From positions 310,001 through 374,000 of the forward strand of contig NZ_BCZK01000002.1 of the NCBI RefSeq assembly GCF_001598695.1: DNA of 64,000 nucleotides, given 5' to 3'. The notes below the pieces were generated by a model. The model made no database searches. It was given only the letters and a program-made list of their open reading frames with translations, and was not told the DNA's origin. The position numbers and the translations under genes are program-made. This DNA comes from Klebsiella oxytoca NBRC 105695 (GTDB lineage Bacteria; Pseudomonadota; Gammaproteobacteria; Enterobacterales; Enterobacteriaceae). Of the stretch, positions 49,772 through 59,077 are shown piece after piece (the first letter of the stretch is position 1; each line of letters starts with the position of its first letter).

Positions 49772-51133
49772 ATGTCTTTTGATTTAATCATTAAAAACGG
49801 CACCGTCATTCTGGAAAACGAATCCCGGGTGGTCGATATCGCGGTTGCTGACGGCAAAATTGCCGCTATCGGTGAAAACCTGGGGGACGCGAAGCAGATC
49901 ATGGATGCCACGGGGCTGATCGTTTCGCCGGGGATGGTCGATGCGCATACGCACATCTCTGAGCCGGGTCGTACCCACTGGGAAGGATACGAAACGGGTA
50001 CCCGCGCGGCGGCAAAAGGGGGCATCACTACGATGATCGAAATGCCGCTGAACCAGCTGCCGGCCACCGTCGATCGAGAGACCATTGAGCTGAAATTCGA
50101 CGCCGCGAAAGGCAAGTTGACCATCGATGCCGCGCAGCTTGGCGGCCTGGTCTCCTATAACCTTGACCGGCTGCACGAGCTGGATGAAGTGGGCGTGGTG
50201 GGGTTCAAATGCTTCGTCGCGACCTGCGGCGATCGCGGGATTGACAATGACTTCCGCGACGTTAACGACTGGCAGTTCTTCAAAGGCGTACAAAAGCTGG
50301 CCGAGATGAAGCAGACGGTACTGGTGCACTGCGAAAACGCGCTGATCTGCGATGAGCTGGGCGAAGAGGCGAAAAGAGAAGGGCGCGTGACCGCCCATGA
50401 TTACGTCGCCTCCCGTCCGGTATTCACCGAAGTTGAGGCGATCCGCCGCGTTCTGTATCTGGCGAAGGTCGCCGGTTGCCGCCTGCACGTGTGCCACGTC
50501 AGCAGCCCGGAAGGGGTCGCCGAAGTGACGCGCGCCCGTCAGGAAGGTCAGGATGTCACCTGCGAATCCTGCCCGCACTACTTTGTACTGGATACCGAAC
50601 AGTTTGAAAAGATTGGCACCCTGGCGAAATGCTCTCCGCCGATCCGCGACGCGGAAAATCAGAAAGGGCTGTGGGAAAAGCTATTCAACGGTGAGATCGA
50701 CTGCCTGGTGTCCGACCACTCTCCGTGCCCGCCGGAAATGAAGGCGGGCAATATCATGCAGGCCTGGGGCGGGATTGCCGGTTTGCAAAACTGTATGGAC
50801 GTCATGTTCGATGAAGCGGTCCAGAAGCGCGGTATGCCTTTGCCGCAGTTTGCTCGCCTGATGGCGACCAACGCCGCGGATATTTTCGGCCTGAAGCATA
50901 AGGGCCGCATCGCGCCGGGCAAAGACGCCGACCTGGTGTTTATTCAGCCGAACAGCAGCTACGTTCTGCAGGCGGAAGACCTTGAATATCGCCATAAAGT
51001 CAGCCCTTACGTAGGCCGTACGATTGGCGCGCGGATCGCCAGAACCCTCCTGCGCGGCGATGTGATCTATGACAGCGAGCAGGGCTTCCCGCACGCGCCG
51101 AAGGGGAAATTTATCCTTAAGCATCAGCAGTAA
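49772..51133 (+). CDS. allB: Allantoinase
   Basis: Zinc amidohydrolase that opens (S)-allantoin to allantoate, the entry step. The start [14 protein letters not shown] at 49772, behind ACAAGGAGTTTTAT, gives 453 aa as in E. coli; the 45 extra upstream codons are not real. Metal ligands in order are H59 and H61 ([10 protein letters not shown]), the carboxylated Lys in [10 protein letters not shown] (about 146), His in VLVHCENA (about 186) and [10 protein letters not shown] (about 242), and Asp in [10 protein letters not shown] (about 315). Two REP units follow the stop. Confidence 0.98.
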   Translation: MSFDLIIKNGTVILENESRVVDIAVADGKIAAIGENLGDAKQIMDATGLIVSPGMVDAHTHISEPGRTHWEGYETGTRAAAKGGITTMIEMPLNQLPATVDRETIELKFDAAKGKLTIDAAQLGGLVSYNLDRLHELDEVGVVGFKCFVATCGDRGIDNDFRDVNDWQFFKGVQKLAEMKQTVLVHCENALICDELGEEAKREGRVTAHDYVASRPVFTEVEAIRRVLYLAKVAGCRLHVCHVSSPEGVAEVTRARQEGQDVTCESCPHYFVLDTEQFEKIGTLAKCSPPIRDAENQKGLWEKLFNGEIDCLVSDHSPCPPEMKAGNIMQAWGGIAGLQNCMDVMFDEAVQKRGMPLPQFARLMATNAADIFGLKHKGRIAPGKDADLVFIQPNSSYVLQAEDLEYRHKVSPYVGRTIGARIARTLLRGDVIYDSEQGFPHAPKGKFILKHQQ

Positions 51134-51150
51134 CGGGGATCCGGTGAATT

Positions 51151-51230
51151 CCCGGCTTGCGGCGTAAACGCCTTCTCCGGGCTACGAGCCGATTTGTCGC
51201 CCGGATAAGGCGCAAGCCGCGACCCGGGGA
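51151..51230. repeat. REP pair between allB and ybbY
   Basis: Units CCCGGCTTGCGGCG...TCTCCGGGCTAC (51151-51185) and GTCGCCCGGATAAGGCG...GACCCGGGGA (51196-51230). Confidence 0.8.
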
Positions 51231-51253
51231 ATCACTTGCCCCATTCCATGCTC

Positions 51254-51281
51254 AGCGCCTGTTTAACGGCAGGCGCTTTTT
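51254..51281 (+). terminator. Rho-independent terminator before ybbY
   Basis: Stem AGCGCCTG (51254-51261) / CAGGCGCT (51270-51277), loop TTTAACGG, then TTTTTC. It ends 12 nt before the ybbY ATG, so ybbY-glxK may be reached only by read-through or by a promoter upstream within the REP region. Confidence 0.85.
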
Positions 51282-51293
51282 CAGGATTCAATC

Positions 51294-52601
51294 ATGGTGG
51301 TATTTCCGCTCAATAAACGAAACACCCTGGCGGGATTTCAATGGTTCTTCTTTATTTTCTGCAACACCGTCGTGGTACCGCCGACATTACAGTCTGCTTT
51401 TCAGCTGCCCGCCAGCGCGCTGATTACGCTGACTCAGTACGGTTTTATCACCACCGGGCTGGCCTGCCTGGCGCAGGCGCTGCTGGGCCATCGTCGGGCG
51501 ATTATGGAAGGGCCTACGGGACTATGGTGGAGCACTATCCTGACCGTCACCGTCGGTGAAGCCGCGCGCGGCACTCCATTTGCCAGCATTGCGTCAAGCC
51601 TGGCGGTTGGCATCTCTCTGTCGGCGATATTCACCATCATCATCGGCGTGAGCGGCATCGGTCACCGCCTGGCGAAGCTCTTCAGCCCGACGGTCATGGT
51701 CTTTTTTATGCTGCTGCTCGGCGCGCAGCTCACCACGATCTTTTTTAAAGGCATGCTCGGGCTGCCTTTCAGTTCGACCCAGGCTAACGTGGGCGTTCAG
51801 CTGGCGCCGTTTAGCCTGGCGCTGGCGGTGATGCTGTTGGTGCTGGGGATGATCATTTTTCTTCCGGATGGCATTGCTCGCTATGCCCTGCTGTTTGGCA
51901 CCCTCGTAGGCTGGGCTGGCTGGTACCTGCTGTTTCGCACTCCGCCCGCCACGATGGCATCCGGGCCGATTCACTGGCAGTGGTTTCCACTTGGCTACGG
52001 CGGGGAGCTACGCCCCGGCATTATTTTGACGGCGCTGCTGGCGGGGCTGGTGAATATTACGAATACCTACGGCGCAATTCGCGGTAGCGACGTTTTTTAT
52101 CCCCAGCAGGGCGCCAGCAATACCCGCTACCGACGAAGCTTTATTATCTCCGGCCTGATGACCTTAATAACGGTTCCGCTCAGCGTGGTGCCGTTTTCGC
52201 CTTTTGTTTCATCGATAGGTTTATTAACCCAAACTGGAGAGACTTCTCGCCAGCCGTTTATTATCGGCTGCCTGTGCTGCCTGCTGGTGGGACTATTTAC
52301 GCCGCTGACCCACTTTTTTACCACGCTGCCTTTGCCGATTAGCAGCGCGGTCATGCTGGTCTCCTATCTTCCGTTGTTATATTCCAGCTTATCTTTCAGT
52401 AAACAAATCACCTTCACCGCACGAAATATCTACCGGCTGGCGCTGCCGTTATTTATCGGCATCTTTTTAATGGGCCTGCCGCCGGTCTATCTCCAGACGC
52501 TGCCCCTGACAATTCGACCGCTATTAGGCAACGGCTTATTAATCGGCGTGCTGCTGGCGGTGGTGATGGAAAATCTCATTCCCTGGGATCGTATTAAGTA
52601 A
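51294..52601 (+). CDS. ybbY: Putative purine/uracil permease YbbY
   Basis: NCS2 (nucleobase:cation symporter-2) family inner-membrane protein. The product is 435 aa (E. coli 433). It has about 12-14 hydrophobic segments. The family phrases are GFQWFFFIFCNTVVVPPTL (about 14-32) and LLAGLVNITNTYGAIRGSDVFY (about 244-265), the latter equivalent to the NCS2 substrate/cation motif region. Its substrate has not been proven; the cluster suggests a purine-degradation compound such as xanthine or urate. It starts 160 bp after allB behind a terminator, and glxK follows at 22 nt. Confidence 0.93.
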   Translation: MVVFPLNKRNTLAGFQWFFFIFCNTVVVPPTLQSAFQLPASALITLTQYGFITTGLACLAQALLGHRRAIMEGPTGLWWSTILTVTVGEAARGTPFASIASSLAVGISLSAIFTIIIGVSGIGHRLAKLFSPTVMVFFMLLLGAQLTTIFFKGMLGLPFSSTQANVGVQLAPFSLALAVMLLVLGMIIFLPDGIARYALLFGTLVGWAGWYLLFRTPPATMASGPIHWQWFPLGYGGELRPGIILTALLAGLVNITNTYGAIRGSDVFYPQQGASNTRYRRSFIISGLMTLITVPLSVVPFSPFVSSIGLLTQTGETSRQPFIIGCLCCLLVGLFTPLTHFFTTLPLPISSAVMLVSYLPLLYSSLSFSKQITFTARNIYRLALPLFIGIFLMGLPPVYLQTLPLTIRPLLGNGLLIGVLLAVVMENLIPWDRIK

Positions 52602-52622
52602 TGACATTAAAAAGGATGAACC

Positions 52623-53768
52623 ATGAAAATAATTATTGCACCGGACTCTTTCAAAGAAAGCGTAAGCGCCAGCCGCTGCGCCCAGGCGATTAAGGCGGGC
52701 TTTACCTCTATTTTCCCGCAGGCAGAGTGCATCTGTCTGCCGATCGCCGACGGCGGCGAGGGGACGGTGGAGGCAATGGTTGAGGCCACCGAGGGTAAAA
52801 TGGTGATGCTGCCGGTCATGGGGCCGATGGGCGATTTTGTCGGCGCTTTCTATGGCCTGAGCGGCGACGGACACACCGCGTTTATTGAGATGGCGGCGGC
52901 CAGCGGACTCATGCTGGTTCCCCCCGACGAACGCAACCCCCTGCAGGCCACCAGCTACGGCACCGGTGAGCTGATTCGCCATGCGCTGGACGCCGGCGTC
53001 CGTCACATAATTCTCGGTATTGGCGGCAGCGCCACGGTGGACGGCGGAATGGGGATGGCTCAGGCGCTGGGAGCACGCTTTGTTGATGAACGCGGCGAGA
53101 GCGTCGGCCTCGGCGGCGGAGCGTTAGAGCGGCTGGTCAACGTTGATTTACGCGATCTCGACCCGCGGCTTCGCGAGTGCCGGATTGACGTAGCCTGCGA
53201 TGTGGATAATCCGCTGCTCGGCGAACGCGGCGCGGCGGCGGTCTTTGGCCCGCAAAAAGGGGCCTGCGCAGGCATGGTCGCCGTTCTGGAGCGCGGTTTA
53301 GAAAATTACGCTCAGGTGCTGCTGGCGGCAACCGGTCAGGATGTGACGGCGATGGTCGGCGGCGGCGCGGCCGGCGGGATGGGCGCGGCGGCTCGCGTAT
53401 TCCTTAACGCCACGCTGAAATCGGGCATTGATATTGTGCTGGAGGCGGTTCATCTGGAGGAGGCGCTGCGCGATGCGGACCTGGTGATCACCGGCGAAGG
53501 GCGTATGGATTCGCAAACCGTCGGCGGCAAAGCGCCGGTTGGCGTGGCGCGGATCGCCAAAAAGCACGGCATTCCGGTTATCGGCATCGCCGGCGTGCTG
53601 GGTGACGGCGTCGAAGCGGTGCATCAGCATGGTATTGATGCGGTCTTTAGCATTCTTCCCGCGCTGGCGCCGCTGGCCGAGGTGCTGGATCGCGGCGAGC
53701 AGAATCTTTACGCCTGCGCGCGCAATATCGCCTGCGCCATCAAGCTTGGCCAGACGCTGCCTGCTTGA
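52623..53768 (+). CDS. glxK: Glycerate 2-kinase GlxK
   Basis: Phosphorylates D-glycerate to 2-phosphoglycerate, delivering glyoxylate carbon to glycolysis. The product is 381 aa, the E. coli length. The type-I glycerate kinase signature [23 protein letters not shown] opens the protein. [15 protein letters not shown] (about 39-53), [19 protein letters not shown] (about 134-152), [13 protein letters not shown] and [21 protein letters not shown] (about 293-313) follow. It lies 21 nt after ybbY and convergent to allE, separated by a bidirectional hairpin and REP-like repeats. Confidence 0.97.
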   Translation: MKIIIAPDSFKESVSASRCAQAIKAGFTSIFPQAECICLPIADGGEGTVEAMVEATEGKMVMLPVMGPMGDFVGAFYGLSGDGHTAFIEMAAASGLMLVPPDERNPLQATSYGTGELIRHALDAGVRHIILGIGGSATVDGGMGMAQALGARFVDERGESVGLGGGALERLVNVDLRDLDPRLRECRIDVACDVDNPLLGERGAAAVFGPQKGACAGMVAVLERGLENYAQVLLAATGQDVTAMVGGGAAGGMGAAARVFLNATLKSGIDIVLEAVHLEEALRDADLVITGEGRMDSQTVGGKAPVGVARIAKKHGIPVIGIAGVLGDGVEAVHQHGIDAVFSILPALAPLAEVLDRGEQNLYACARNIACAIKLGQTLPA

Positions 53769-53770
53769 AT

Positions 53771-53799
53771 AAAAAATGCCACGGTTCACACCGTGGCAA
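53771..53799 (-). terminator. Terminator between convergent glxK and allE
   Basis: Stem TGCCACGG (53777-53784) / CCGTGGCA (53791-53798), loop TTCACA. On the minus strand it is followed by TTTTTTATTC, a full U-tract for the allDCE transcript; on the plus strand it may also stop glxK mRNA. Confidence 0.85.
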
Positions 53800-53864
53800 A
53801 ATCCAACATAGCTAAACAAAAAAGTGAATTCTGGGCGTTTGATAACCAACCTGTTTTGAACACT

Positions 53865-53962
53865 GCGCCCGCTTTTTAGCGGCTGGCGCCTTACCCGGCC
53901 TACGAAATTGACGATAGCAAAAAGTTGTACTGAATCCGTAGGCCCGCGCCAGCGGGCAATAG
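53865..53962. repeat. REP-like palindromes between glxK and allE
   Basis: Two partial units: GCGCCCGCTTTTTAGCGG...ACCCGGCCTACG (53865-53904) and CGTAGGCCCGCGCCAGCGGG (53937-53956), in opposed orientation. Confidence 0.6.
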
Positions 53963-53985
53963 TAACGTTTGCAGCTTGTCAGCCA

Positions 53986-54768
53986 TCAGATCTCAACGTC
54001 GCGGTTGCAGTCTTTTGAATAGATGTAGCTGAACGTTTCCCGTCCGACGCCGTATCCCGCCTGCAGGGAGTAAGCGCCCATAAAGATATAATCGCCTTGC
54101 TTGACCGGAACCCAGCTGTTGTCGAGGTTATACACTCCCTGGCCGGAGAGAATATAGGCGCCATGCTCCTGGACGTGGGTTTCAATGTAGCCGTGGCTGG
54201 CCCCCGGTGCGAAAGAGAGAATATGCATATTCATATCGAAGCCCAGCTCTTTTGGCAGGAAATCGATCAGAATAACGTCTTCCATTCCTTCATAATGAAT
54301 ACGCTCCAGCTGGCTGACGTTGCCGGTGACCAGATAAGGCGCATGGCCCTCTGTCGGAATATAGCGGCGCTTATAGAGGAAGAGCTGGCTATCGGCTGAA
54401 TGGTTATTACTGAAAGTCATCCGCTCACCCGGCGGGCAGTAAAGATAACCGCCTTCGGCCAGCGCGAAGGATTTACCCTGAGCCCCGGCGATGATTTCTC
54501 CCTTAATCACATACAGGAAGGTTTCGATGCCTTCGCCGCCAAAACCGCTTTGATGACCGCCGTTTTCATGCAGCGTGACCAGATAATCAACAAAGGTGGC
54601 GCCTAATTTCGGCGTTGACAAAATAGTCACATCGCAATGTTCAAAACCCGGAATAACGTTCTTGACCAGACCGTCCGGCGTCAGCAGCGCGTAATTGCCG
54701 TGGCGCACGATGGAACGGCTGGCCAGTAAATCATCGCGATAGCCAAGCACATTATTTAAATAACCCAT
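53986..54768 (-). CDS. allE: (S)-ureidoglycine aminohydrolase
   Basis: Mn-dependent bicupin that converts (S)-ureidoglycine to (S)-ureidoglycolate and NH3. The product is 260 aa (E. coli YlbA 261). The N-terminus MGYLNNVLGYRDDLLASRSIVRHGNYALLTPDGLV is typical. The first cupin (about 75-140) has GFGGEGIETFLYVIKGE; the second, metal-binding cupin (about 185-250) has PGASHGYIETHVQEHGAYILSGQGVYNLD with its His, Glu and Gln ligands. It is last in allD-allC-allE, 10 nt after allC. Confidence 0.97.
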   Translation of the reverse strand: MGYLNNVLGYRDDLLASRSIVRHGNYALLTPDGLVKNVIPGFEHCDVTILSTPKLGATFVDYLVTLHENGGHQSGFGGEGIETFLYVIKGEIIAGAQGKSFALAEGGYLYCPPGERMTFSNNHSADSQLFLYKRRYIPTEGHAPYLVTGNVSQLERIHYEGMEDVILIDFLPKELGFDMNMHILSFAPGASHGYIETHVQEHGAYILSGQGVYNLDNSWVPVKQGDYIFMGAYSLQAGYGVGRETFSYIYSKDCNRDVEI

Positions 54769-54778
54769 GATCGTTTCC

Positions 54779-56014
54779 TTATTCAGTCCAGGCCAGTTGA
54801 TGCAACATTAAGGCGAGCGTTTTTACGCCTTCCGCCAGATCCTCGATATGCGTGCTTTCCGCCGGGTTATGGCTGATGCCTTTGATGCTCGGCATAAAGA
54901 TCATGCAGGTCGGGAAGCAGGGAGCGAATATCTGCGCGTCGTGTCCCGCGCCGCTGTGCATCACGCGGAAATTCACCTTCTCTTTTTCACAAAGCGCGGT
55001 GAGCTGGGCCACCAGCTTCTTATCCATGGGAACCGGAGCCTCATCCATCCACAGGTCGATCTCAATGCCGATATCCATCTCCTGACAGATCCGCCGCATA
55101 TCGGCCTCAATGACCTCAGTAAATGCCGTTAACTCCAGAGCATCGGTATGGCGGCAGTCCATAGTGAAGACGGTTTTGCCCGGCACCACGTTGACGGTAT
55201 TCGGCTGCGGGTCGACTTTACCGAAGGTGAGCACCAGCGGGTCACCGTGGGCTTTTGCTTTGGCGATAGATTCGCAGCAGATACGGCTAAAGGCGTGGAC
55301 GGTATCGCGACGGTAGCCCATTGGCGTCGTGCCGGCATGGTTAGACTCGCCGGTGAGGGTGATGGTGTAGCGACGCTGTCCGACTATGGCGTTGACCACG
55401 CCGATAGACTGCTTGTTGGTTTCCAGCACGCGACCCTGCTCAATATGCAGCTCTACGAAGGCTTTAATATCCCGGCGCGGCGCCAGCGGAGCGGCAGGTA
55501 GGCTGAAACCGCACTGCTTCATGGCATCGATAAACGCCACGCCTTTAGCGTCTTTAATTTCGCGTACGTCCGCTGGATTAGCGATGCCGACGATATTTTT
55601 GCTGCCCCAGAAGACGTAAGGGAAGCGGCTACCTTCTTCTTCCGCTAACGCCAGCACTTCCACGGTGCGCAGCGGCGCCCCGTAGGTCTCTTTTAGCCAG
55701 CGAACCGCCAGCCAGGCCGCCAGCGCGCCGAACTGGCCGTCAAGATTGCCGCCGTTAACGACGCTATCAATATGCGAACCGCTGAGGATAACCTCATCGG
55801 GAAAGCGCGTGCCGGGCAGGCGACCATAGAGATTGCCCACTTCATCAAAGCGCGTTTCCAGTCCGCTTTCGCTCATTCTTTGTTTGAATGCCTGCTGCGC
55901 CTGCAGCCATTCTGGCGAATAGAGCAGGCGGGTTATGCCCCCGGTCGGGTCGGCGCCGAAAGAGGAAAGCCAGGGCAATGTCTCTTCTATTGCCTGTCGA
56001 AAATAATGAGCCAT
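54779..56014 (-). CDS. allC: Allantoate amidohydrolase
   Basis: M20-family metalloenzyme that hydrolyses allantoate to (S)-ureidoglycine, CO2 and NH3. The ATG at 56014 with AGGAG upstream gives 411 aa, as in E. coli; the TTG two codons earlier is not used here. Metal ligands occur in GSHIDSVVNGGNLDGQFG (about 79-96), LAEEEGSRFPYVFWGS (about 124-139), FVELHIEQGRVLE (about 187-199), and the C-terminal HSGAGHDAQIFA and ISHNPAE. GESNHAGTTPMGYRRD marks the dimerisation domain. It sits between allD and allE on one transcript. Confidence 0.97.
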   Translation of the reverse strand: MAHYFRQAIEETLPWLSSFGADPTGGITRLLYSPEWLQAQQAFKQRMSESGLETRFDEVGNLYGRLPGTRFPDEVILSGSHIDSVVNGGNLDGQFGALAAWLAVRWLKETYGAPLRTVEVLALAEEEGSRFPYVFWGSKNIVGIANPADVREIKDAKGVAFIDAMKQCGFSLPAAPLAPRRDIKAFVELHIEQGRVLETNKQSIGVVNAIVGQRRYTITLTGESNHAGTTPMGYRRDTVHAFSRICCESIAKAKAHGDPLVLTFGKVDPQPNTVNVVPGKTVFTMDCRHTDALELTAFTEVIEADMRRICQEMDIGIEIDLWMDEAPVPMDKKLVAQLTALCEKEKVNFRVMHSGAGHDAQIFAPCFPTCMIFMPSIKGISHNPAESTHIEDLAEGVKTLALMLHQLAWTE

Positions 56015-56035
56015 ACGCAACTCCTGTATTTTAAT

Positions 56036-57085
56036 TTATTGAGCAAACGGGGAATTGGTTTCATAAGAGCGGTTATATAAAGCGTCCGAAACCAGATAGT
56101 CATAAATCTCATCAACGATCTCGATACCGTTGACGGCGCTGTTTTTCTCATTGATATCCAGGTTCTGCCCGGGGTAATACACTTGGTTAAATCCGGGCGC
56201 TGGCGTAATGGCGTTTAATTCACGCATGGTGTCGCTGATATGCTGGCGGAATAGCGCGCTGGAGGAGAAAAATGCCGGGTTGATGACGATATGCAGCTGG
56301 CCCAGCTCGCGTCCCTGGCTCAGGTTGTCGTACATAGAGCTGACCTGGCGGCCGAAGGGGAGATTGAGCAAAATGCCGGAGAGGACGTCGATCATCATCA
56401 TCAGGCCGTAGCCTTTCGGGCCGGCTGCCGGAAGCAGGGCGTGAACGGCAAAAGGATCGCGGGTCGGCGCGCCGTTTTTATCCACCGCCCAGCTATCGGG
56501 AATGGTTTCATGGCGCGAGCGGGCGTCGAGAATTTTCCCCCATGCCTGCACCGTGGTGGCCATGTCGAAGGTGATGATATCATCGCCCTCGCCGGGCGCG
56601 GCAAAGGCCAGCGGGTTGGTTCCGTAATAGATTTCCGCCCCGCCAAAAGGCACGACCATCGGGTCTGACTGGCACAGCGAAATCCCGATTAGCCCGGCGC
56701 GGGCGGCCTGCCGGGTGAAGTAAGAGATCGCTCCGCTGTGGCCCATACGCCGGATGCCGACCACGGCCACGCCGTTTTCCCTGGCCAATTCTATCGCGTG
56801 CTCCATGCCCATTTTGGCGGCCACCTGACCGGCGGCATTATCGGCATGCAAAATACCGCTGCAGGGGCCGTTCTTTTCAAAGGTGAAGGTGGGATGACGA
56901 TTGGTTCCGCCTTTTGAAATACGTTCCGCATAATATTCAACGCGAACCGCGCCGTGCGAATGAATACCCCTGGCATCGGCATAAACCAGTACATCGGCAA
57001 TGATATCCGCATGATTGCGAGTAAGCCCTGCTGTATTCAGCTTATTGGCAATAAGCTGATGAAGTGTTTCCCGACTGACTTTCAT
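56036..57085 (-). CDS. allD: Ureidoglycolate dehydrogenase (NAD+)
   Basis: Oxidises (S)-ureidoglycolate to oxalurate, entering the oxamate branch used under anaerobic conditions. The product is 349 aa, the E. coli length. It belongs to the LDH2/malate dehydrogenase family: VSRETLHQLIANKLNTAGL, ARGIHSHGAVRVEYYAERI (about 33-51, catalytic His), MGHSGAISYFTRQAARAGL (about 115-133) and GTNPLAFAAPG with nucleotide-binding text. It is first in allDCE. The 315-bp region to divergent fdrA should hold the AllS-activated promoter. Confidence 0.97.
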   Translation of the reverse strand: MKVSRETLHQLIANKLNTAGLTRNHADIIADVLVYADARGIHSHGAVRVEYYAERISKGGTNRHPTFTFEKNGPCSGILHADNAAGQVAAKMGMEHAIELARENGVAVVGIRRMGHSGAISYFTRQAARAGLIGISLCQSDPMVVPFGGAEIYYGTNPLAFAAPGEGDDIITFDMATTVQAWGKILDARSRHETIPDSWAVDKNGAPTRDPFAVHALLPAAGPKGYGLMMMIDVLSGILLNLPFGRQVSSMYDNLSQGRELGQLHIVINPAFFSSSALFRQHISDTMRELNAITPAPGFNQVYYPGQNLDINEKNSAVNGIEIVDEIYDYLVSDALYNRSYETNSPFAQ

Positions 57086-57400
57086 CTGTCTTCCTTTTAA
57101 CGACGGTGTAGAGCCTGACTGCCAAATAAAATACGGGGAAAATAAACTTAAATTGTGATCTGTATTGGTAAAAATAGTTAGTTAGATTTTATTTAATAAT
57201 CACCGTGGGTTTGTCAGAAGGGACCCGGTTAATCTATTCATTAAAAAACTCGGGCTAATGCCTTCGGCTTTATTTGAAAGCGTCTTGTAATAATTCTCAT
57301 GTGATTCCGGTCACGCCGTCGATAATTTTATCCCGTTAGCCTGATGGCAGATTAACCATGCTCATTCAATTGCAATGGGTGCAATTATTGGGGAGTTATT
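57086..57400. promoter_or_regulatory. Divergent allD / fdrA control region
   Basis: A 315-bp AT-rich spacer between two divergent catabolic operons with no supported ORF. It holds a strong CRP-type site near the fdrA side (separate entry) and a weaker TGTGA half-site near 57154. It is the expected place for AllS binding, but I cannot point to an AllS site from sequence alone. I see no TTGGAA-N5-TTCCAA AllR palindrome here. GGGGAG stands upstream of the fdrA ATG. Confidence 0.6.
57300..57315 (+). promoter_or_regulatory. CRP-type site upstream of fdrA
   Basis: TGTGATTCCGGTCACG fits the CRP consensus TGTGA-N6-TCACA except for the last base. It is centred about 93 bp upstream of the fdrA start codon. 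Confidence 0.6.
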
Positions 57401-59068
57401 ATGATCCATGCCTTTATTAAAAAGGGCTGTTTCCAGGATTCGGTCAGCTTAATGATTATTTCACGCAAGCTGAGCGAGTCGGAAAATGTCGATGATGTTT
57501 CAGTCATGATGGGCACACCGGCAAATAAATCGCTGTTGGAAACGACCGGGTTCTGGCACGACGATTTTGCCAGCGCGACGCCAAATGACATTTGCGTGGC
57601 GATCCGCACCGATTGCGCGGATGCGTCGGTTACGCAAATGATCGCCGCCCGTCTTGATGAGGCCCTTACCGCCCTGGCGCAGGGGAGCGGGCAAAGTCAG
57701 AGCCTGAGCGTGGTTCGCCGCTGGCAAAGCGCAACGCAGAAGCTACCGCAGGCCAATATGACCTTAATTTCCGTTGCCGGGGAGTACGCCGCGGAGCTTG
57801 CCCATCAGGCGCTCAGCAGCGAGAAAAACGTCATGATCTTCTCCGACAACGTCACGCTGGAAGATGAAATCGCGCTCAAAACCCGCGCCCGCGACAAAGG
57901 GCTGCTGGTCATGGGGCCGGACTGCGGCACCGCCATGATTGCCGGCACGCCGCTGGCTTTCGCCAACGTTACGCCGGAAGGCAACATCGGCGTTATTGGC
58001 GCGTCCGGCACCGGTATTCAGGAGCTGGTCTCGCAGATTGTCCTCGGCGGCGAAGGGATCAGCCATGCGATCGGTCTCGGCGGCCGCGATCTGAGCGCCG
58101 AAGTGGGCGGCATCAGCGCGCAAACGGCGCTGGAAATGCTGACCCAGGATGCGCAGAGCCAGGTGCTGGCCTTTGTTTCTAAACCTCCCGCCGAAGCGGT
58201 GCGTCTGAAGATCATCGCCGCCATGAAGCGCAGCGCGAAACCGGTGGTGGCGCTATTTCTCGGCTATACGCCGCCGATCGCCCGCGATGAAAACGTCTGG
58301 TTCGCCCGCACGCTTGACGAGGCCGGGCGTCTGGCCTGCCTGCTGGCGCGAGTGGGGCGGCGTCAGGCAAGCCTTCCCGCGGTGGCGGGCAAGCAGATTC
58401 GCGGCTTATACACCGGCGGTACGCTGGCTGCTGAATCCGCAGGATTGCTGGCAGAACGGCTGAACATTACCCCTGATGCGCATCACCCGCAGGGCATGAT
58501 GCTCGACGCGCAGGGGCACCGGGTCGTCGATCTTGGTGACGATTTTTACACTGTCGGCCGTCCGCATCCGATGATCGACCCCTCCCTGCGCAACCAGCTG
58601 ATTGCCGAACTTGGCGCGGAAACTCAGGTTGGCGTACTACTGCTGGACGTGGTGATTGGCTACGGCGCCACCGCCGATCCGGCCGGCTCGCTGGTCGAAG
58701 CATGCCAGCGGGCGTGGGCGACCAGAGCCGACGATAGTCCGCTGCACGTTATCGCGACGGTGACCGGAACCGAAAGCGATCCGCAGTGCCGCTCCCGTCA
58801 GATTTCAGTCCTTGAAGATGCGGGGATCGCCGTGGTCGATAGCCTGCCTGAAGCCACCTTGCTTGCCGCCGCGCTGATTAGCCCGCCGCGGAAAGCCGCT
58901 CCTGCCCCGCGCGCCGGCCTGCTGGACGGCGTGTCGGTGATTAATGCTGGCCTGCGCAGCTTTGCGCTCGATTTACAGACCGCCGGAACGCCGGTTGTTC
59001 ACTATCAGTGGGCGCCGATTGCCGGTGGGAATAAGAAACTGGCTCGTTTATTAGAACGTTTGCAATAA
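57401..59068 (+). CDS. fdrA: FdrA (AllF), oxamate carbamoyltransferase component
   Basis: Acyl-CoA synthetase-like protein now linked, with AllG and AllH, to the phosphorolysis of oxalurate to oxamate and carbamoyl phosphate. The product is 555 aa, as in E. coli. Succinyl-CoA-synthetase-type CoA-binding/ligase domains are visible: GPDCGTAMIAGTPLAFANVTPEGNIGVIGASGTGIQELVSQI (about 173-214), GLGGRDLSAEVGGISAQTALEML (about 226-248) and a second ligase-like half from about 330 (IRGLYTGGTLAAESAGLL). First in fdrA-allG-allH-allK, divergent from allDCE. Confidence 0.95.
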   Translation: MIHAFIKKGCFQDSVSLMIISRKLSESENVDDVSVMMGTPANKSLLETTGFWHDDFASATPNDICVAIRTDCADASVTQMIAARLDEALTALAQGSGQSQSLSVVRRWQSATQKLPQANMTLISVAGEYAAELAHQALSSEKNVMIFSDNVTLEDEIALKTRARDKGLLVMGPDCGTAMIAGTPLAFANVTPEGNIGVIGASGTGIQELVSQIVLGGEGISHAIGLGGRDLSAEVGGISAQTALEMLTQDAQSQVLAFVSKPPAEAVRLKIIAAMKRSAKPVVALFLGYTPPIARDENVWFARTLDEAGRLACLLARVGRRQASLPAVAGKQIRGLYTGGTLAAESAGLLAERLNITPDAHHPQGMMLDAQGHRVVDLGDDFYTVGRPHPMIDPSLRNQLIAELGAETQVGVLLLDVVIGYGATADPAGSLVEACQRAWATRADDSPLHVIATVTGTESDPQCRSRQISVLEDAGIAVVDSLPEATLLAAALISPPRKAAPAPRAGLLDGVSVINAGLRSFALDLQTAGTPVVHYQWAPIAGGNKKLARLLERLQ

Positions 59069-59077
59069 GAGGTCTCT

